From the NCBI RefSeq assembly GCF_019799965.1, contig NZ_JABGCJ010000010.1, positions 36,346 through 100,345 on the forward strand: DNA of 64,000 bases. The letters are read 5' to 3'. The position numbers and the translations under genes were made by a program. This stretch comes from Modestobacter italicus. GTDB lineage: Bacteria; Actinomycetota; Actinomycetes; Mycobacteriales; Geodermatophilaceae. The notes below the pieces were generated by a model, which was given only the letters and a program-made list of their open reading frames with translations, searched no databases and was not told the DNA's origin. Position 1 is the stretch's first letter, and each line of letters opens with the position of its first letter. Shown one piece after another: positions 32,686-44,495 of this stretch.

Positions 32686-32691
32686 AGATTA
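32686..32691 (-). promoter_or_regulatory. -10 box of the uvrC operon (leaderless)
   Basis: Minus-strand TAATCT stands 6 nt before the uvrC ATG, with no ribosome-binding site between. Confidence 0.55.
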
Positions 32692-32877
32692 GGTCGGCGC
32701 ACCGACACTCCGTCGGCCCGGCCGGTCCCCACCCCGGCCTCCGTCCGTCACCGGCCCGCTGACCTGCGCCGGACCGCCCCGGCCGCCCGCTGCCGGGCAC
32801 CTGTGGACGACGCCGGCACGGGATGGGCCCGCCCTGCCAGGGTCGTCCCGGACATCGGGGCGACGGACGGGGTCGGG

Positions 32878-33441
32878 ATGCGGGTCACGGCAGCGAGCAG
32901 CGGCTGGGACGGGGCGGTGGCCACCGACCGCTGGGGTGCGTACTGGCGGGTGAGCTGCCATCGGGCGGGCGTCCTGCCGGCCCCCGCGGAGCCACCGGAC
33001 GGCCAGTCGGTCCACCGGCTGCTGATGCCCTGGGAGACGGCGGCCGTGGCGGCGCCCCCGCCACCCCGGGCCAGCTGGGTGCTGGGACGGTCGGCCCGCT
33101 GGCAGGGCCCCCGGGCCCCCGGCGCCAGCGAGGACCCGCTCCGGGACGAGGCGATCACCGCCCGCAACCTCCTGGCGGCCGGCCGTGGAGGGCTGGGGGC
33201 GCTCGCGGTCCTGCTCCTGGCGGCCGGCCGCATCGTGCAGCGGATCAGGCTGGAGCCGACCCACCCGTGGCTGGTGCAGCTCACCGCCTGCACCGGGCCC
33301 ACCCGGTCCGCCGTGTGGGTGGTGGCGGGCCCGGACGCCGCCCAGCTGGCCACCCGGGAGGTCGCCGAGGCGCTGCGGGCCGGCCGGCCACCGGTGCCGT
33401 CGGGCGCCCGGCTGCTGGACGTGCGCGACGACCGCCGCTGA
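32878..33441 (+). CDS. Hypothetical protein
   Basis: I do not recognise this 187-residue protein. Third codon positions are strongly G/C, as in neighbouring genes, which supports coding. It is rich in Ala, Arg, Trp and Pro, with a Pro-rich segment (PPPPRASW) near residue 60 and one modestly hydrophobic stretch (LGALAVLLLAAG) near 105-116 that is too short for a sure membrane helix. The ATG at 32878 is the first in-frame start outside the uvrC promoter region. It is divergent from uvrC and convergent with the alpha/beta hydrolase. Confidence 0.55.
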   Translation: MRVTAASSGWDGAVATDRWGAYWRVSCHRAGVLPAPAEPPDGQSVHRLLMPWETAAVAAPPPPRASWVLGRSARWQGPRAPGASEDPLRDEAITARNLLAAGRGGLGALAVLLLAAGRIVQRIRLEPTHPWLVQLTACTGPTRSAVWVVAGPDAAQLATREVAEALRAGRPPVPSGARLLDVRDDRR

Positions 33442-33585
33442 CACCCGACGGCCGACCTCAAGACCCGACCGTCTGCCACCCCGATCCGCAGGGACGCCGG
33501 ACGGGGAGCCGTGCGGACGGTGGGCCGGTGCGGACGCCGGGCCCGGGTGGATGCCGCGCCCCCGCGGAAGGCGGGGCCGCGCCGT

Positions 33586-34506
33586 TCAGCCGGTGAGTCG
33601 GGCGTCCAGCCAGGTGAGCAGGTCGGCGACGACCTCGTCGCGGTTCGTCTCGTTGAAGACCTCGTGCCGGGCGTCGGGGTAGACGTGCTGCTCGACCGGC
33701 AGGCCACGCTCGCGCAGCAGGCCGGCCAGCGCGGTCACCTGCTCGGCGTCCGCGCCGCCGACCGGGTCGCGTCGGCCGGAGAGCAGCAGCACCGGCAAGC
33801 CGTCAGGCAGCTCGGCGACGCCGGCCGGGCTCGCCGCCCGCAGCGACAGGCCGAAGACCCCGGCGGCGTAGCCGTAGGTGAGCGGCACGTCGTCCCCGGC
33901 CAGCGGGTCGGCCAGGTAGGCGTCCACCTCGGCGTCGTCGCGGGACAGCCAGTCGTAGGGGGTGCGGGCCGGCTCGAACGACTGGTTGAAGGCCCCGAGG
34001 GCGTCCAGCGGCTGGTCTCCCAGACCGGCGGCCACCGCGGCTTCGAGGCTGGTCACCGTGTCGGCGAGCGCGGGGGCCACCCCGAGCGGGCCGGAGAGCG
34101 CCAGCCCGGCCAGGTCGGCGCCGTCCCGCTCCGCGCTGGCCAGCGCGATGATCGAGCCCATCGAGTGGCCGAGCAGCAGGCGGGGCAGGCCCGGGTGCTG
34201 CTCGGCGGCCACCGACTGCAGCGCCTGCACGTCGTCCAGCACCGCGCCGACGCCCGCTGCGCGGAAACGGCCGGTGCCGGTGCTCTCCGCGGTGCGGCCG
34301 TGCCCGCGCAGGTCCATGGCGTGGACGGCCAGGCCCCGGGCGGTGAGCGCGGCCGCCAGCCGCTCGTACCGGCCGGAGTGCTCGGAGGCCCCGTGCAGCA
34401 CCTGGACGGTGGCCCGGACGTCGCCGTCGGGCAGCCACCGCCGGTAGGTGACCTGCACTCCCCCGGCGCTCTCCATGACGTTCAGCTCACCGGACGTCGT
34501 CGTCAC
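33586..34506 (-). CDS. Alpha/beta hydrolase, monoacylglycerol-lipase-like
   Basis: This 306-residue serine hydrolase has the nucleophile elbow GHSMGS near residue 122, the acid in SGRRDPVGG near 250 and the histidine in DARHEVFNE near 280. HGASEHSGRYERLA and DLRGHGRTAEST match lysophospholipase or monoacylglycerol lipase-like proteins. There is no signal peptide. The GTG at 34506 follows a GAGAGGAG ribosome-binding site by 6 nt; the frame is open further upstream without similarity. The substrate is not known. Confidence 0.88.
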   Translation of the reverse strand: MTTTSGELNVMESAGGVQVTYRRWLPDGDVRATVQVLHGASEHSGRYERLAAALTARGLAVHAMDLRGHGRTAESTGTGRFRAAGVGAVLDDVQALQSVAAEQHPGLPRLLLGHSMGSIIALASAERDGADLAGLALSGPLGVAPALADTVTSLEAAVAAGLGDQPLDALGAFNQSFEPARTPYDWLSRDDAEVDAYLADPLAGDDVPLTYGYAAGVFGLSLRAASPAGVAELPDGLPVLLLSGRRDPVGGADAEQVTALAGLLRERGLPVEQHVYPDARHEVFNETNRDEVVADLLTWLDARLTG

Positions 34507-34528
34507 GGTCGCTCCTCTCGGTCGGGTG

Positions 34529-34557
34529 CCGGGGACCCGGGTCCCCGGTAGGGACCC
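34529..34557 (-). terminator. Palindrome/hairpin after uvrA
   Basis: A perfect 20 bp palindrome (34529-34548) overlaps a 7 bp stem with a 5 nt loop (34539-34545 with 34551-34557). It lies about 60 nt past the uvrA stop and 20 nt before the hydrolase start. It could be a uvrA terminator or an operator for the hydrolase. Confidence 0.5.
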
Positions 34558-34612
34558 ACCCGGCGTGGGTGTGTCCGCGGCCCGGGTGGCTGGGCTGGTG
34601 CCCCCGGTGCGG

Positions 34613-37504
<2,892 letters not shown>

Positions 37505-37662
37505 GTGATCCCTGTCGGTCGCAGTGGTTCGGTGCTGGCCAGCGCGCTGGGCGAGGGCCAGTGGTGCGGTGCTCGGCGAGAGCCGCGAGGAGGTCATCGC
37601 CGAGTGGAACGAGCCGCCGGGGAGCGGGCTTCCCCGAACCCGGTGTCGGCTCCGTCTCCCCC

Positions 37663-37687
37663 GCCGGGCCCGCTCCAGGGGCCCGGC
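37663..37687 (-). terminator. Hairpin after the amidase gene
   Basis: A perfect 9 bp stem (37663-37671 with 37679-37687) has a 7 nt loop, 13 nt past the amidase stop. It also stands about 160 bp upstream of uvrA, separating the two units. Confidence 0.65.
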
Positions 37688-37700
37688 CGGCGGACCCGCG

Positions 37701-39110
37701 TCAGCCGGTCGGCGGGTGCGGGTCGAAGACGGGCGCGTGCCGGCGCCAGGGCAGCCGGCGCTCGAGCTCACCGGCCAGCCAGAGTAGTCGCGTCTCCGCA
37801 CCGGCCGGACCGACCAGCTGGACCGACGTCGGGAGCCCCTCCCGGCCTGGGCCGGCGGGCAGCACCAACGCCGGCAGCCCGGCCAGGTTCCACGCCGAGG
37901 TCCACGGCGCCCAGCGGGCGTTGGCGGTGGTGTTGGCCAGGAACCCACGTTCGTGCCACGGCCGGGCGGCCAGCGGTGGGCCGGCGACGACCGGGGTGAC
38001 GAGCACGTCGACGTCGGCGAAGAAGCCCTCCATCCGGGCGCGGAAGGCCTCCGCCGTGCGCGGCCGGACCAGGCCGGCGCGGCGGACCCAGCGGCCGAGC
38101 CGGGCGTGCGTGCGGCTGCGCGGCTCCATCGCCTGCCGGTCGAGGCCCAGGCCCTCGGCGTCGACGTCGGCGCCGGCCAGCCAGCGGGCCACGGTGCCCA
38201 GCGCCGCGGCCGGGGTGACCACCGGTTCGCGGGTGAGGACGGTGTGCCCGGCTGCGCGCAGCTCGGCGACGACGGCGTCCACCGCGGCCCGGCCGGCGGC
38301 GTCCAGCCGCACCCCCGGGACCGGCGAGCGGGTGGCGACGGCGACCCGCAGCGGACCGCTGTCCACCGGTGCCTGCGGCCCGGCTGCGGACAGCACCGAG
38401 AAGCCGGTGCGGAGGTCGTCGACGGTGGTGGCCAGCACGCCGTTCTCCGCCATGCCGAACCAGGAGTTCACCCCGACCGGCCCGGGCACCACGCCCCGGC
38501 CCGGCTTCAGCGTGACCAGGCCGCAGGCAGCGGCGGGCAGCCGGAGTGAGCCCATCCCGTCGTTGCCGTGGGCCAGCGGGACCACCCCGGCGGCGACGGC
38601 GGCCGCGCTGCCACCGGACGAGCCGGCGGAGGAGCGCGCCGTGTCCCAGGGGTTGCGGGTGACGGTGCCCGGCCCGTCGGTGGCGGAGTAGAGGCACAGC
38701 TCGGGCACCCGGGTGATCCCCACGACCACCGCGCCGGCGGCGCGGAGCCGGGCCACCACCGGGTGGTCGGCATCGGCGGGCTGCGGGACGTGCGCCAGCG
38801 AGCCGTCGGTGGCGGTCTCGCCGGTGACGGCGACGTTGTCCTTCACCGCGATCGGCACGCCGGCCAGCGGCAGCGCGGCCCGGTCCGGCGACGCGTCGAC
38901 CGCCGCGGCCTCGGCGAGCGCGGCCTCGGTCCGGACGAGCCGGAAGGCCCCGATCCGGGCCTCGACCTCGGCGAGGTGACGCAGGTGCGCGGTGACCACG
39001 TCGACCGCGGACAGCTCACCGGAACGGACCCGTGCGGCGAGCTCGGTGGCCGGCAGCCCGACGACGCCCTCGAGCGCCGGACCGAGCGCGGCATCTGCAC
39101 TAGCGTCCAT
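37701..39110 (-). CDS. Amidase signature family protein
   Basis: This 469-residue hydrolase has a Ser-cisSer-Lys triad: the lysine in [15 protein letters not shown] near residue 85, the glycine/serine-rich [16 protein letters not shown] near 160 with the nucleophile, and [16 protein letters not shown] where most members have GTDGGGS. It probably cleaves a carboxylic amide; substrate unknown. No GatB partner is nearby and the sequence diverges from GatA, so a transamidosome role is unlikely. The ATG at 39110 follows TAGGTT by 7 nt (leaderless), which disfavours the start 10 codons earlier. Confidence 0.88.
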   Translation of the reverse strand: MDASADAALGPALEGVVGLPATELAARVRSGELSAVDVVTAHLRHLAEVEARIGAFRLVRTEAALAEAAAVDASPDRAALPLAGVPIAVKDNVAVTGETATDGSLAHVPQPADADHPVVARLRAAGAVVVGITRVPELCLYSATDGPGTVTRNPWDTARSSAGSSGGSAAAVAAGVVPLAHGNDGMGSLRLPAAACGLVTLKPGRGVVPGPVGVNSWFGMAENGVLATTVDDLRTGFSVLSAAGPQAPVDSGPLRVAVATRSPVPGVRLDAAGRAAVDAVVAELRAAGHTVLTREPVVTPAAALGTVARWLAGADVDAEGLGLDRQAMEPRSRTHARLGRWVRRAGLVRPRTAEAFRARMEGFFADVDVLVTPVVAGPPLAARPWHERGFLANTTANARWAPWTSAWNLAGLPALVLPAGPGREGLPTSVQLVGPAGAETRLLWLAGELERRLPWRRHAPVFDPHPPTG

Positions 39111-39117
39111 GCGGTCG

Positions 39118-39123
39118 AACCTA
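39118..39123 (-). promoter_or_regulatory. -10 box of the amidase gene (leaderless)
   Basis: Minus-strand TAGGTT lies 7 nt before the amidase ATG, with no ribosome-binding site. Confidence 0.5.
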
Positions 39124-39157
39124 GCCGGGGCCACCGACACTCTCAGATCGGAGCGGG

Positions 39158-39826
39158 ATGAGCAGCCAGTCCTACACCGGGGACGTCGAGGTGGGCGGGC
39201 CCGCCCAGACCCACGCCACCCCCGGCCTGACGATCACCAAGCTGGCGGTCAGCGAGATGGCCAACAACGTCTACCTGCTCACCTGCACCGCCACCGGCGA
39301 GGCGCTGCTGGTCGATGCCGCGGCCGAGCCGGCGGCGCTGCTGGCGCTGATCGGGGACGCCGACGTCCGCACCGTGGTGACCACGCACGGACACTGGGAC
39401 CACCACCGGGCCCTGCCCGAGGTCGTGCAGGCGACCGGCGCCGACACCGTGGCCCACCCCGCCGACGCCGCCGACCTGCCGGTGCCGGTGACCCGCCCGG
39501 TCGAGCACGGGGACACCGTGGCGGTCGGCGACCAGGTGCTGGAGGTGGTGCACCTGCGCGGGCACACCCCGGGCAGCATCGCGCTGGTCTGGCGCGGACC
39601 GGACGGTGCCGGCACACACGTCTTCACCGGGGACAGCCTGTTCCCCGGCGGGGTCGGCAACACCCAGCAGGACGCGACCCGGTTCGCCAGCCTGGTCGAC
39701 GACGTCGAGCACCGGCTGTTCGACGTGCTGCCCGACGACACCTGGGTCCACCCCGGCCACGGCAAGGACACCACGCTCGGCGCCGAGCGCCCGCACCTGC
39801 CGGAGTGGCGCGCCCGCGGCTGGTGA
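39158..39826 (+). CDS. MBL-fold metallo-hydrolase, glyoxalase II-like
   Basis: This 222-residue metallo-beta-lactamase-fold hydrolase has the metal motif THGHWDHH near residue 75, the next ligand in RGHTPGS near 135, the Asp in FTGDSLF near 152, and the final His in HPGHGKDT near 202. The pattern fits the glyoxalase II-like group acting on thioesters or related substrates. The ATG at 39158 follows a GGAGCGGG ribosome-binding site. It converges on the membrane protein gene with 3 bp between stops. Confidence 0.87.
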   Translation: MSSQSYTGDVEVGGPAQTHATPGLTITKLAVSEMANNVYLLTCTATGEALLVDAAAEPAALLALIGDADVRTVVTTHGHWDHHRALPEVVQATGADTVAHPADAADLPVPVTRPVEHGDTVAVGDQVLEVVHLRGHTPGSIALVWRGPDGAGTHVFTGDSLFPGGVGNTQQDATRFASLVDDVEHRLFDVLPDDTWVHPGHGKDTTLGAERPHLPEWRARGW

Positions 39827-39829
39827 CGG

Positions 39830-40432
39830 TCAGCGCACCGGTCCGGTGGTCGGTCGCCGGGCTGCCAGCCGCTGCCGCATCCCGGCCAGCCGCCGCTGCT
39901 TCCGGGCGCCCAGGCCCCAGCCCAGCAGCGCCGACTGCACGTAGACCGCCGACCAGGTCAGGATGCGGTGCACCGGGACGTCCAGCCGCCCGAGCGCCGT
40001 GGCCAGCGCGACCCAGCCCAGCAGCACGACGGCGAGCGCCGTGGCGCCCGCGGCCAGCAGCACCATCCGCCGCCGGTGGCGCGCCTGTTCGAAAGCCAGC
40101 AGCGGCAGCCACTCCTCCGCGTCCGCCTCCGCAGGCAACCGGCCGGTCCGGGTCGCCGTCCGGAACGGCCGCAGCCGCTCCCGCTCGGCCTCGCCCGCGA
40201 CGCGTCGCTGCCACCACCTGACCAGCGCCGTCCCGGCCAGCGCACCGCCGGTCGTCCCGGCGGCCGTGCCCACCACCAGCCCCCAGTCGATCGCCCCGTC
40301 CCGGACCACGGCCTGGCCCACCGTCCAGACCGCGGCGACCAGCAGGAAGGTCACGGCGGCCTGAACGGCCAGCGCGCCCCGGCCCCGGCGGGCTGCACGG
40401 AGGCCGTCGGGCGACCCTTTGCGCGCAGCCAC
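39830..40432 (-). CDS. Hypothetical membrane protein
   Basis: This 200-residue protein has four predicted membrane helices: about residues 20-40, 48-66, 120-142 and 152-170. A charged, Arg/Glu-rich loop lies between helices 2 and 3, and the tail is Arg-rich. I do not recognise the family. The GTG at 40432 follows an AGGGAGGTGT ribosome-binding site. It is divergent from the VOC gene. Confidence 0.75.
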   Translation of the reverse strand: MAARKGSPDGLRAARRGRGALAVQAAVTFLLVAAVWTVGQAVVRDGAIDWGLVVGTAAGTTGGALAGTALVRWWQRRVAGEAERERLRPFRTATRTGRLPAEADAEEWLPLLAFEQARHRRRMVLLAAGATALAVVLLGWVALATALGRLDVPVHRILTWSAVYVQSALLGWGLGARKQRRLAGMRQRLAARRPTTGPVR

Positions 40433-40526
40433 AGGACACCTCCCTCGTCATGATCACGACCGGTCGAGAGCATGGCGGCGGACCGCCTGGTCCGCGACTC
40501 CGCGCGAGATCGTCAGCGGTCGGCCC

Positions 40527-40532
40527 TAGCCT
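40527..40532 (+). promoter_or_regulatory. -10 box of the VOC gene (leaderless)
   Basis: TAGCCT lies 7 nt before the ATG at 40540, with no ribosome-binding site. Confidence 0.5.
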
Positions 40533-40539
40533 GCCGACC

Positions 40540-40935
40540 ATGACGCAGACGACGGCGATCACGCTGGGCGCGGTGAACATGGCGGCCGACGACACGGCCA
40601 CGATGGCGCGGTTCTGGGCCGGGCTGCTGGGCACCACGATCGCCGGCGAGCACCAGGGACACGTCTTCCTGGCGCCTCGACCGGACGGCGGGTTCGCGAT
40701 GTTCTTCCAGCCGCGCACCGGCCCCCGCCCGGACTCGCAGTCCCAGCACCTGGACCTGACCGTCCCGTGGGGCACGCGCGCCGCTGAGGTCGAGCGCGCG
40801 GTCGCGCTCGGCGCCGTCCACCGCTGGGACGTCCTCGACGAGGTGCCGTGGGTGCAGTGGTCGACGCTGGCCGACCCCGAGGGCAACTTCTTCTGCATCG
40901 CCGAGCACCCCCCGGCCACGGCCGAGCACGGATGA
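40540..40935 (+). CDS. VOC (glyoxalase/bleomycin resistance) fold protein
   Basis: This 131-residue vicinal-oxygen-chelate fold protein has two beta-alpha-beta-beta-beta halves: the first around MAADDTATMARFWAGLLG and the second around HLDLTVPWGTRAAEVERAVALG. The typical end ADPEGNFFCIAEHPP is present. Metal-binding residues are not certain. The closest type is the small glyoxalase-like domain common in actinobacteria, without known substrate. The ATG at 40540 is supported by the TAGCCT box; the 30 in-frame codons upstream are rejected. Confidence 0.82.
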   Translation: MTQTTAITLGAVNMAADDTATMARFWAGLLGTTIAGEHQGHVFLAPRPDGGFAMFFQPRTGPRPDSQSQHLDLTVPWGTRAAEVERAVALGAVHRWDVLDEVPWVQWSTLADPEGNFFCIAEHPPATAEHG

Positions 40936-41017
40936 CCGCGCCGGGGCCACCCCCGGGGGTCGTGACCGACCGAGGGTCACGGTGTCGGTCGGCGGGCCGT
41001 CCCAGCAGGGTCGGCGG

Positions 41018-41296
41018 TCAGTCCTCGAAGAGCTCGACCAGCTCGTCGGCCGTCCCGGCTGCGTGCAGCGGCACGACCGCGATCGTCCACTCCGGCTGCC
41101 GGTCGTCGAGCTCGACCGCGAGGTCCCAGGCGGCCCGGGCGGTGAGCGGGCCGAAGCACGCGTCGTCCCCGTCCTCGCTCACCGAGATCTCGACCAGCCA
41201 GTTGTCCGACAGGTCGGCCGCCAGTTCGGCGAAGTCCGGCTCGGCGTCCTCGTCGGGCTCGGGAGCATCGGCCAGGACGGGGTACACGAGTGCCAT
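41018..41296 (-). CDS. Small acidic hypothetical protein
   Basis: This 92-residue protein is strongly acidic (many Asp and Glu), with ISVSEDGDDACFGPLTARAA in the middle and ending in ELVELFED. No membrane segment or known motif is seen. Support for coding comes from G/C at third positions and from a TAGCGT box 6 nt before its ATG. It lies between the VOC gene (convergent) and the DUF2891 gene (same strand, 26 bp away). Function unknown. Confidence 0.65.
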   Translation of the reverse strand: MALVYPVLADAPEPDEDAEPDFAELAADLSDNWLVEISVSEDGDDACFGPLTARAAWDLAVELDDRQPEWTIAVVPLHAAGTADELVELFED

Positions 41297-41302
41297 GCCC
41301 GC

Positions 41303-41308
41303 ACGCTA
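41303..41308 (-). promoter_or_regulatory. -10 box of the small acidic protein gene (leaderless)
   Basis: Minus-strand TAGCGT lies 6 nt before the ATG at 41296. It sits inside the short gap after the DUF2891 gene. Confidence 0.45.
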
Positions 41309-41322
41309 GACCCAGCGGGCCC

Positions 41323-42324
41323 TCAGTACGCCGGGTCGAGGTACAGCAGCGCGTAGGCGGCCAGCCAGTGCTCGACCATGTAGTCGCTGCCGCTGACGTG
41401 CGGCATCGCCGCGGCGGCGTGCTCGGCGGCCGAGGCCAGCAGCACGTCGGCGGCGTCGGGCAGCGCCGCGGCCAGCCGGCGCAGGCACCAGGCCCGGCTG
41501 AGGTTGAGCCCGTGCAGGTGCGCCGTCTGCCCGTCGCTGGCGTCGCTCACCACCGCGGGGCCGAACAGCGGGCCAGCAGCGAGCCCGGGCAGGAACCGGG
41601 TCAGCCACGGGCCGGGGTCGGGCAGCACCTCGGTCATCAGCACCGCCTCGACCAGGGACGGCGAGAGGAAGTCCGAGCCGGAGGGCTCCCAGCGCACGGG
41701 CGCGTCGGTGTCCGCACCGAACCAGCGGCGCGCGGCGTCGGCCAGCGCCCCGTCCACCCCGTCGCGGCGGGCGGCCGGCAGGGACATGAGCAGCCCGAAG
41801 GCGCTGCTGGGGTGCAGGCCGGTGCGCACCGGGTAGGTCGCCGCCGGCAGCCAGCGCCCGAACGCGGCGAGGAAGTGGTCGGCCAGCGGCTGCAGGGTCG
41901 CGGCCCACCGGCGGACGTCGTCCGGCGCACCCGGCTCGGCGGCCCAGGACGCCGCCTCCTCGACCAGGGTCAGCGCCCACGCCCAGCCGTAGGGCCGCTC
42001 CCAGCCGGGGTGGGCGACCGCGTGCGCGACCTCCGCCGCGATCGACGGCGGCGTCCAGTGCTCGTCGAGGACCGCCCGGACCTCCGCGGCGGGCACCGCG
42101 TCGGGGGCCACTCGCAGCAACCGGAGCAGCACCCAGTGCATCTCCACCGCGGAGTGCCAGTCGTAGCTGCCGTAGAACGCCGGGTGCCGGTCGCGCGGAC
42201 GCACCGGGGCGTCACCGGGGCGTCGGTAGTGCACGTACAGCCCGTTCGGGAACTCCTCCTGGACGGTGCGCAGTGCGGTCGCGGCCAGGCCGGGCGCGGC
42301 GGCGAGCAGCTCCGGGGTGCTCAT
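41323..42324 (-). CDS. DUF2891 family protein
   Basis: This 333-residue protein has the DUF2891 signature HPAFYGSYDWHSAVEMHW near residues 48-65 and the RPYGWAWALTLVEEA segment near 110. The conserved His, Tyr, Asp and Trp suggest an alpha/alpha-barrel enzyme, but no reaction is established for the family. Its ATG overlaps the stop of the S9 peptidase gene by 4 bp (ATGA), so the two are coupled and may act in one pathway. Confidence 0.85.
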   Translation of the reverse strand: MSTPELLAAAPGLAATALRTVQEEFPNGLYVHYRRPGDAPVRPRDRHPAFYGSYDWHSAVEMHWVLLRLLRVAPDAVPAAEVRAVLDEHWTPPSIAAEVAHAVAHPGWERPYGWAWALTLVEEAASWAAEPGAPDDVRRWAATLQPLADHFLAAFGRWLPAATYPVRTGLHPSSAFGLLMSLPAARRDGVDGALADAARRWFGADTDAPVRWEPSGSDFLSPSLVEAVLMTEVLPDPGPWLTRFLPGLAAGPLFGPAVVSDASDGQTAHLHGLNLSRAWCLRRLAAALPDAADVLLASAAEHAAAAMPHVSGSDYMVEHWLAAYALLYLDPAY

Positions 42325-44420
42325 CGCAGCCGGGTGGCCGGCACGGTGAGCGTGTCCCCGCGCCGAGCGTCACCGTCCGCGGGAGCGCCGTCCACGGCTG
42401 CGCCTTCCACGGCCGACGACCCGGCCGACGGTCCGGCCGGCAGCTCGGCGACCGCCGAGGTGTTGTGCGAGGTCGGCAGCCAGCGTCCCCACCAGCGCAG
42501 CACGTGCTCCAGCCGGGCCCGCCGGTGCTTCGGCCGGCCCGAGCGGGACAGCTCGTGCCCCTCCCCCGGGAAGAGCAGCAGCTCGGTCGGCACCCCGCGG
42601 CGCTTGAGCTCGACGTAGAGCCGGGTGCCCTGCTCCAGCGGGCAGCGCCAGTCCTCCTCGGAGTGGATCACCATCGTCGGGGTGGTGATCCGGTGCGCCT
42701 GGGCCATCGGCGACTGGGCGGCGACCCGCTCGGGGTCGGTGCCCACGTACTCATCGGGGAAGAAGAAGCCGATGTCGGAGGAGCCCACGAAGCTGACCGG
42801 GTCGTTGAACGCCCGCTCGCTGATCCCGGCGACGAACCGGTCGGTGCGGCCGAGCAGCAGCGTGGTCATGTAGCCGCCGTAGGAGCCGCCCATGATCCCG
42901 ACGCGGGAGGCGTCCAGCGCGGGGTCCTCGAGCGCGTGGTCGAGGAAAGCGAGCACGTCGTCGGCGTCCAGCTCGCCCATGTGCTCCTTGATCACCCGGC
43001 CGTGCGCCTGCCCGTAGCCCGACGACCCGCGCGGGTTGCACTTCACCACCGCGTAGCCGGCCTGGACGTAGGCCTGGGTCTCGTCGAACAGCGTCCAGCC
43101 GTACTGCGCGAACGGCCCGCCGTGCACGGTGAGCAGCACCGGGTGCGGCCCCGGGCCGGACGGCGTGGTGACCCAGCCGTGCACCGGGTAACCGTCCGGT
43201 GCGGTCGCGGTGACCTCACGCATCCGGTGCAGCCGGCCGGTGGCCTGCAGCGGGGCGCCGAACCCGGTGATCAGCCGCCGGCGTCCGGGGGTGATCGCGA
43301 TCAACTCGCCGGCCGAGCGGTCGTGGGCCACGGTGGCGACGACCACGCCACCGCCCACGCCGATCCCGCGCACCGTGTACGGGCCGTCGACCAGCGCCTC
43401 GGGTGCACCACCCGACAGCGGCACCCGCAGCAGCTCGACCGCGCCGCGCCGCTGGACGCCGAGGAACGCCGCCCCGCCGGCGACCACCGTGGCCGGGGTC
43501 TCGTCGCCGCGGTCGTGGTCCTCGGGGTCCAGCAGCGGCACGACCGGCCCGCCGGCAGCGCTGACCTTCGCCAGCGTGGTGTTGCGGCCGACGAAGTCCC
43601 GGCCCAGCGGGCCGAGGTCCGGGATCGCGGTGAGGTAGATCGTGCTGCCGGCCGGGTCGTCGGGGTCGTAGGCGGGGTGCGCGCAGCTCGACCGCGAGTC
43701 GGTGACCCTGCGCAGGCCGGTGCCGTCGGGCCGGACGACGTAGACGTCGGTGACCCGGTCGGTGTCGGCGCCCTCGTGCCGGGCGGAGACGAAGGCCAGC
43801 TCGGTGCCGTCCGGGCTCCAGGCCACGTCGGCGTCGTCGGCGTCGCCGTCGGTCACCTGGAACGGCGGGGCGAGCTCGACCGCGTCGTCCTCGCCCTCGG
43901 CCGGCAGGTCGACGACGAAGACGTGCGGGCGGCGGTCGTTGGTGAAGCCCACTCCGTCCGCGCGGTACTTCAGCGTGGCGATCAGCCGGGGCGCCTCCGC
44001 GGCCGGCGGGACGTCGTCCTCGGTGCCGTAGCGACCTGCCTCGGGCACCCGCGCCGTGTAGGCGATCCGCCGGGAGTCCGGTGACCAGACCGGCACGCCG
44101 GCGCCGAGGTGGTGGTCGGTCAGCTTCCGCGCGGTGCCGCCGCCGACCGGGAGCACGTGCAGCTGCGGGCTGCCCTTCGGCTCGGCCGCCAGGTAGGCCA
44201 GCCACCGCCCGTCCGGGGAGAACACCGGGGCGGAGTCCCGGTGCCCGTGGGTGAGCGGCCGGGCCGGCGCGGACCCGTCGGTCGGCACGGTCCAGAGCTG
44301 GCTGCGGTACTCGTCCGCCTCCAGGTCCAGCCGGCTGACGGCGACGACGGCGGTCTGCCCGTCCGGGGACACCGTGGGCACGCCCGGGACGCGCAGCAGG
44401 GACAGGTCGGTGGGCCGCAT
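42321..44420 (-). CDS. S9 family peptidase (acylaminoacyl-peptidase-like)
   Basis: This 699-residue prolyl-oligopeptidase-family protein has an N-terminal beta-propeller with WD40-like/TolB-like repeats (SPDGQTAVVAVS, SPDGRWLAYLA, SPDSRRIAYTA, SPDGTELAFVS) over ~1-400 and a C-terminal alpha/beta hydrolase domain. The serine is in GGSYGGYMTT, the aspartate in HSEEDWRCPLEQG, and the histidine in GEGHELSRSG. No signal peptide, so probably cytoplasmic cleavage of short or N-acylated peptides. The ATG at 44420 follows TAGCGT by 7 nt, favouring it over the start three codons earlier. Coupled to the DUF2891 gene. Confidence 0.93.
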   Translation of the reverse strand: MRPTDLSLLRVPGVPTVSPDGQTAVVAVSRLDLEADEYRSQLWTVPTDGSAPARPLTHGHRDSAPVFSPDGRWLAYLAAEPKGSPQLHVLPVGGGTARKLTDHHLGAGVPVWSPDSRRIAYTARVPEAGRYGTEDDVPPAAEAPRLIATLKYRADGVGFTNDRRPHVFVVDLPAEGEDDAVELAPPFQVTDGDADDADVAWSPDGTELAFVSARHEGADTDRVTDVYVVRPDGTGLRRVTDSRSSCAHPAYDPDDPAGSTIYLTAIPDLGPLGRDFVGRNTTLAKVSAAGGPVVPLLDPEDHDRGDETPATVVAGGAAFLGVQRRGAVELLRVPLSGGAPEALVDGPYTVRGIGVGGGVVVATVAHDRSAGELIAITPGRRRLITGFGAPLQATGRLHRMREVTATAPDGYPVHGWVTTPSGPGPHPVLLTVHGGPFAQYGWTLFDETQAYVQAGYAVVKCNPRGSSGYGQAHGRVIKEHMGELDADDVLAFLDHALEDPALDASRVGIMGGSYGGYMTTLLLGRTDRFVAGISERAFNDPVSFVGSSDIGFFFPDEYVGTDPERVAAQSPMAQAHRITTPTMVIHSEEDWRCPLEQGTRLYVELKRRGVPTELLLFPGEGHELSRSGRPKHRRARLEHVLRWWGRWLPTSHNTSAVAELPAGPSAGSSAVEGAAVDGAPADGDARRGDTLTVPATRLR

Positions 44421-44427
44421 GACCGGC

Positions 44428-44433
44428 ACGCTA
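44428..44433 (-). promoter_or_regulatory. -10 box of the S9 peptidase operon (leaderless)
   Basis: Minus-strand TAGCGT lies 7 nt before the ATG at 44420. It faces away from the TAGGGT box of the amidohydrolase gene, 50 bp away. Confidence 0.5.
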
Positions 44434-44483
44434 GTCCAGCGAGATCACCACGAGATGATGAGCACCGCTAACGGGTGAGGTCC

Positions 44484-44489
44484 TAGGGT
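44484..44489 (+). promoter_or_regulatory. -10 box of the amidohydrolase gene (leaderless)
   Basis: TAGGGT lies 6 nt before the ATG at 44496, with no ribosome-binding site. Confidence 0.5.
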
Positions 44490-44495
44490 GCGTCC

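Noticed and set aside
30637-33441. 934-residue open frame on the plus strand across uvrC
   Set aside because: It is the antisense shadow of uvrC caused by high GC. Only its last ~187 codons (32878-33441) lie outside uvrC and look coding.
33540-33590. GC-rich inverted repeat between the hypothetical gene and the hydrolase as a terminator
   Set aside because: Only about 6 uninterrupted pairs with bulges; too weak to call in DNA of this GC content.
37701-39110. Amidase as GatA of the tRNA amidotransferase
   Set aside because: No gatB or gatC nearby, GNDGMGS replaces the GatA-type motif, and the C-terminal half is divergent.
42321-42540. Low-complexity Ala/Gly/Asp end of the S9 peptidase as a frameshift
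   Set aside because: The frame runs cleanly to the ATGA overlap with the DUF2891 gene; the extension is probably a natural disordered tail.
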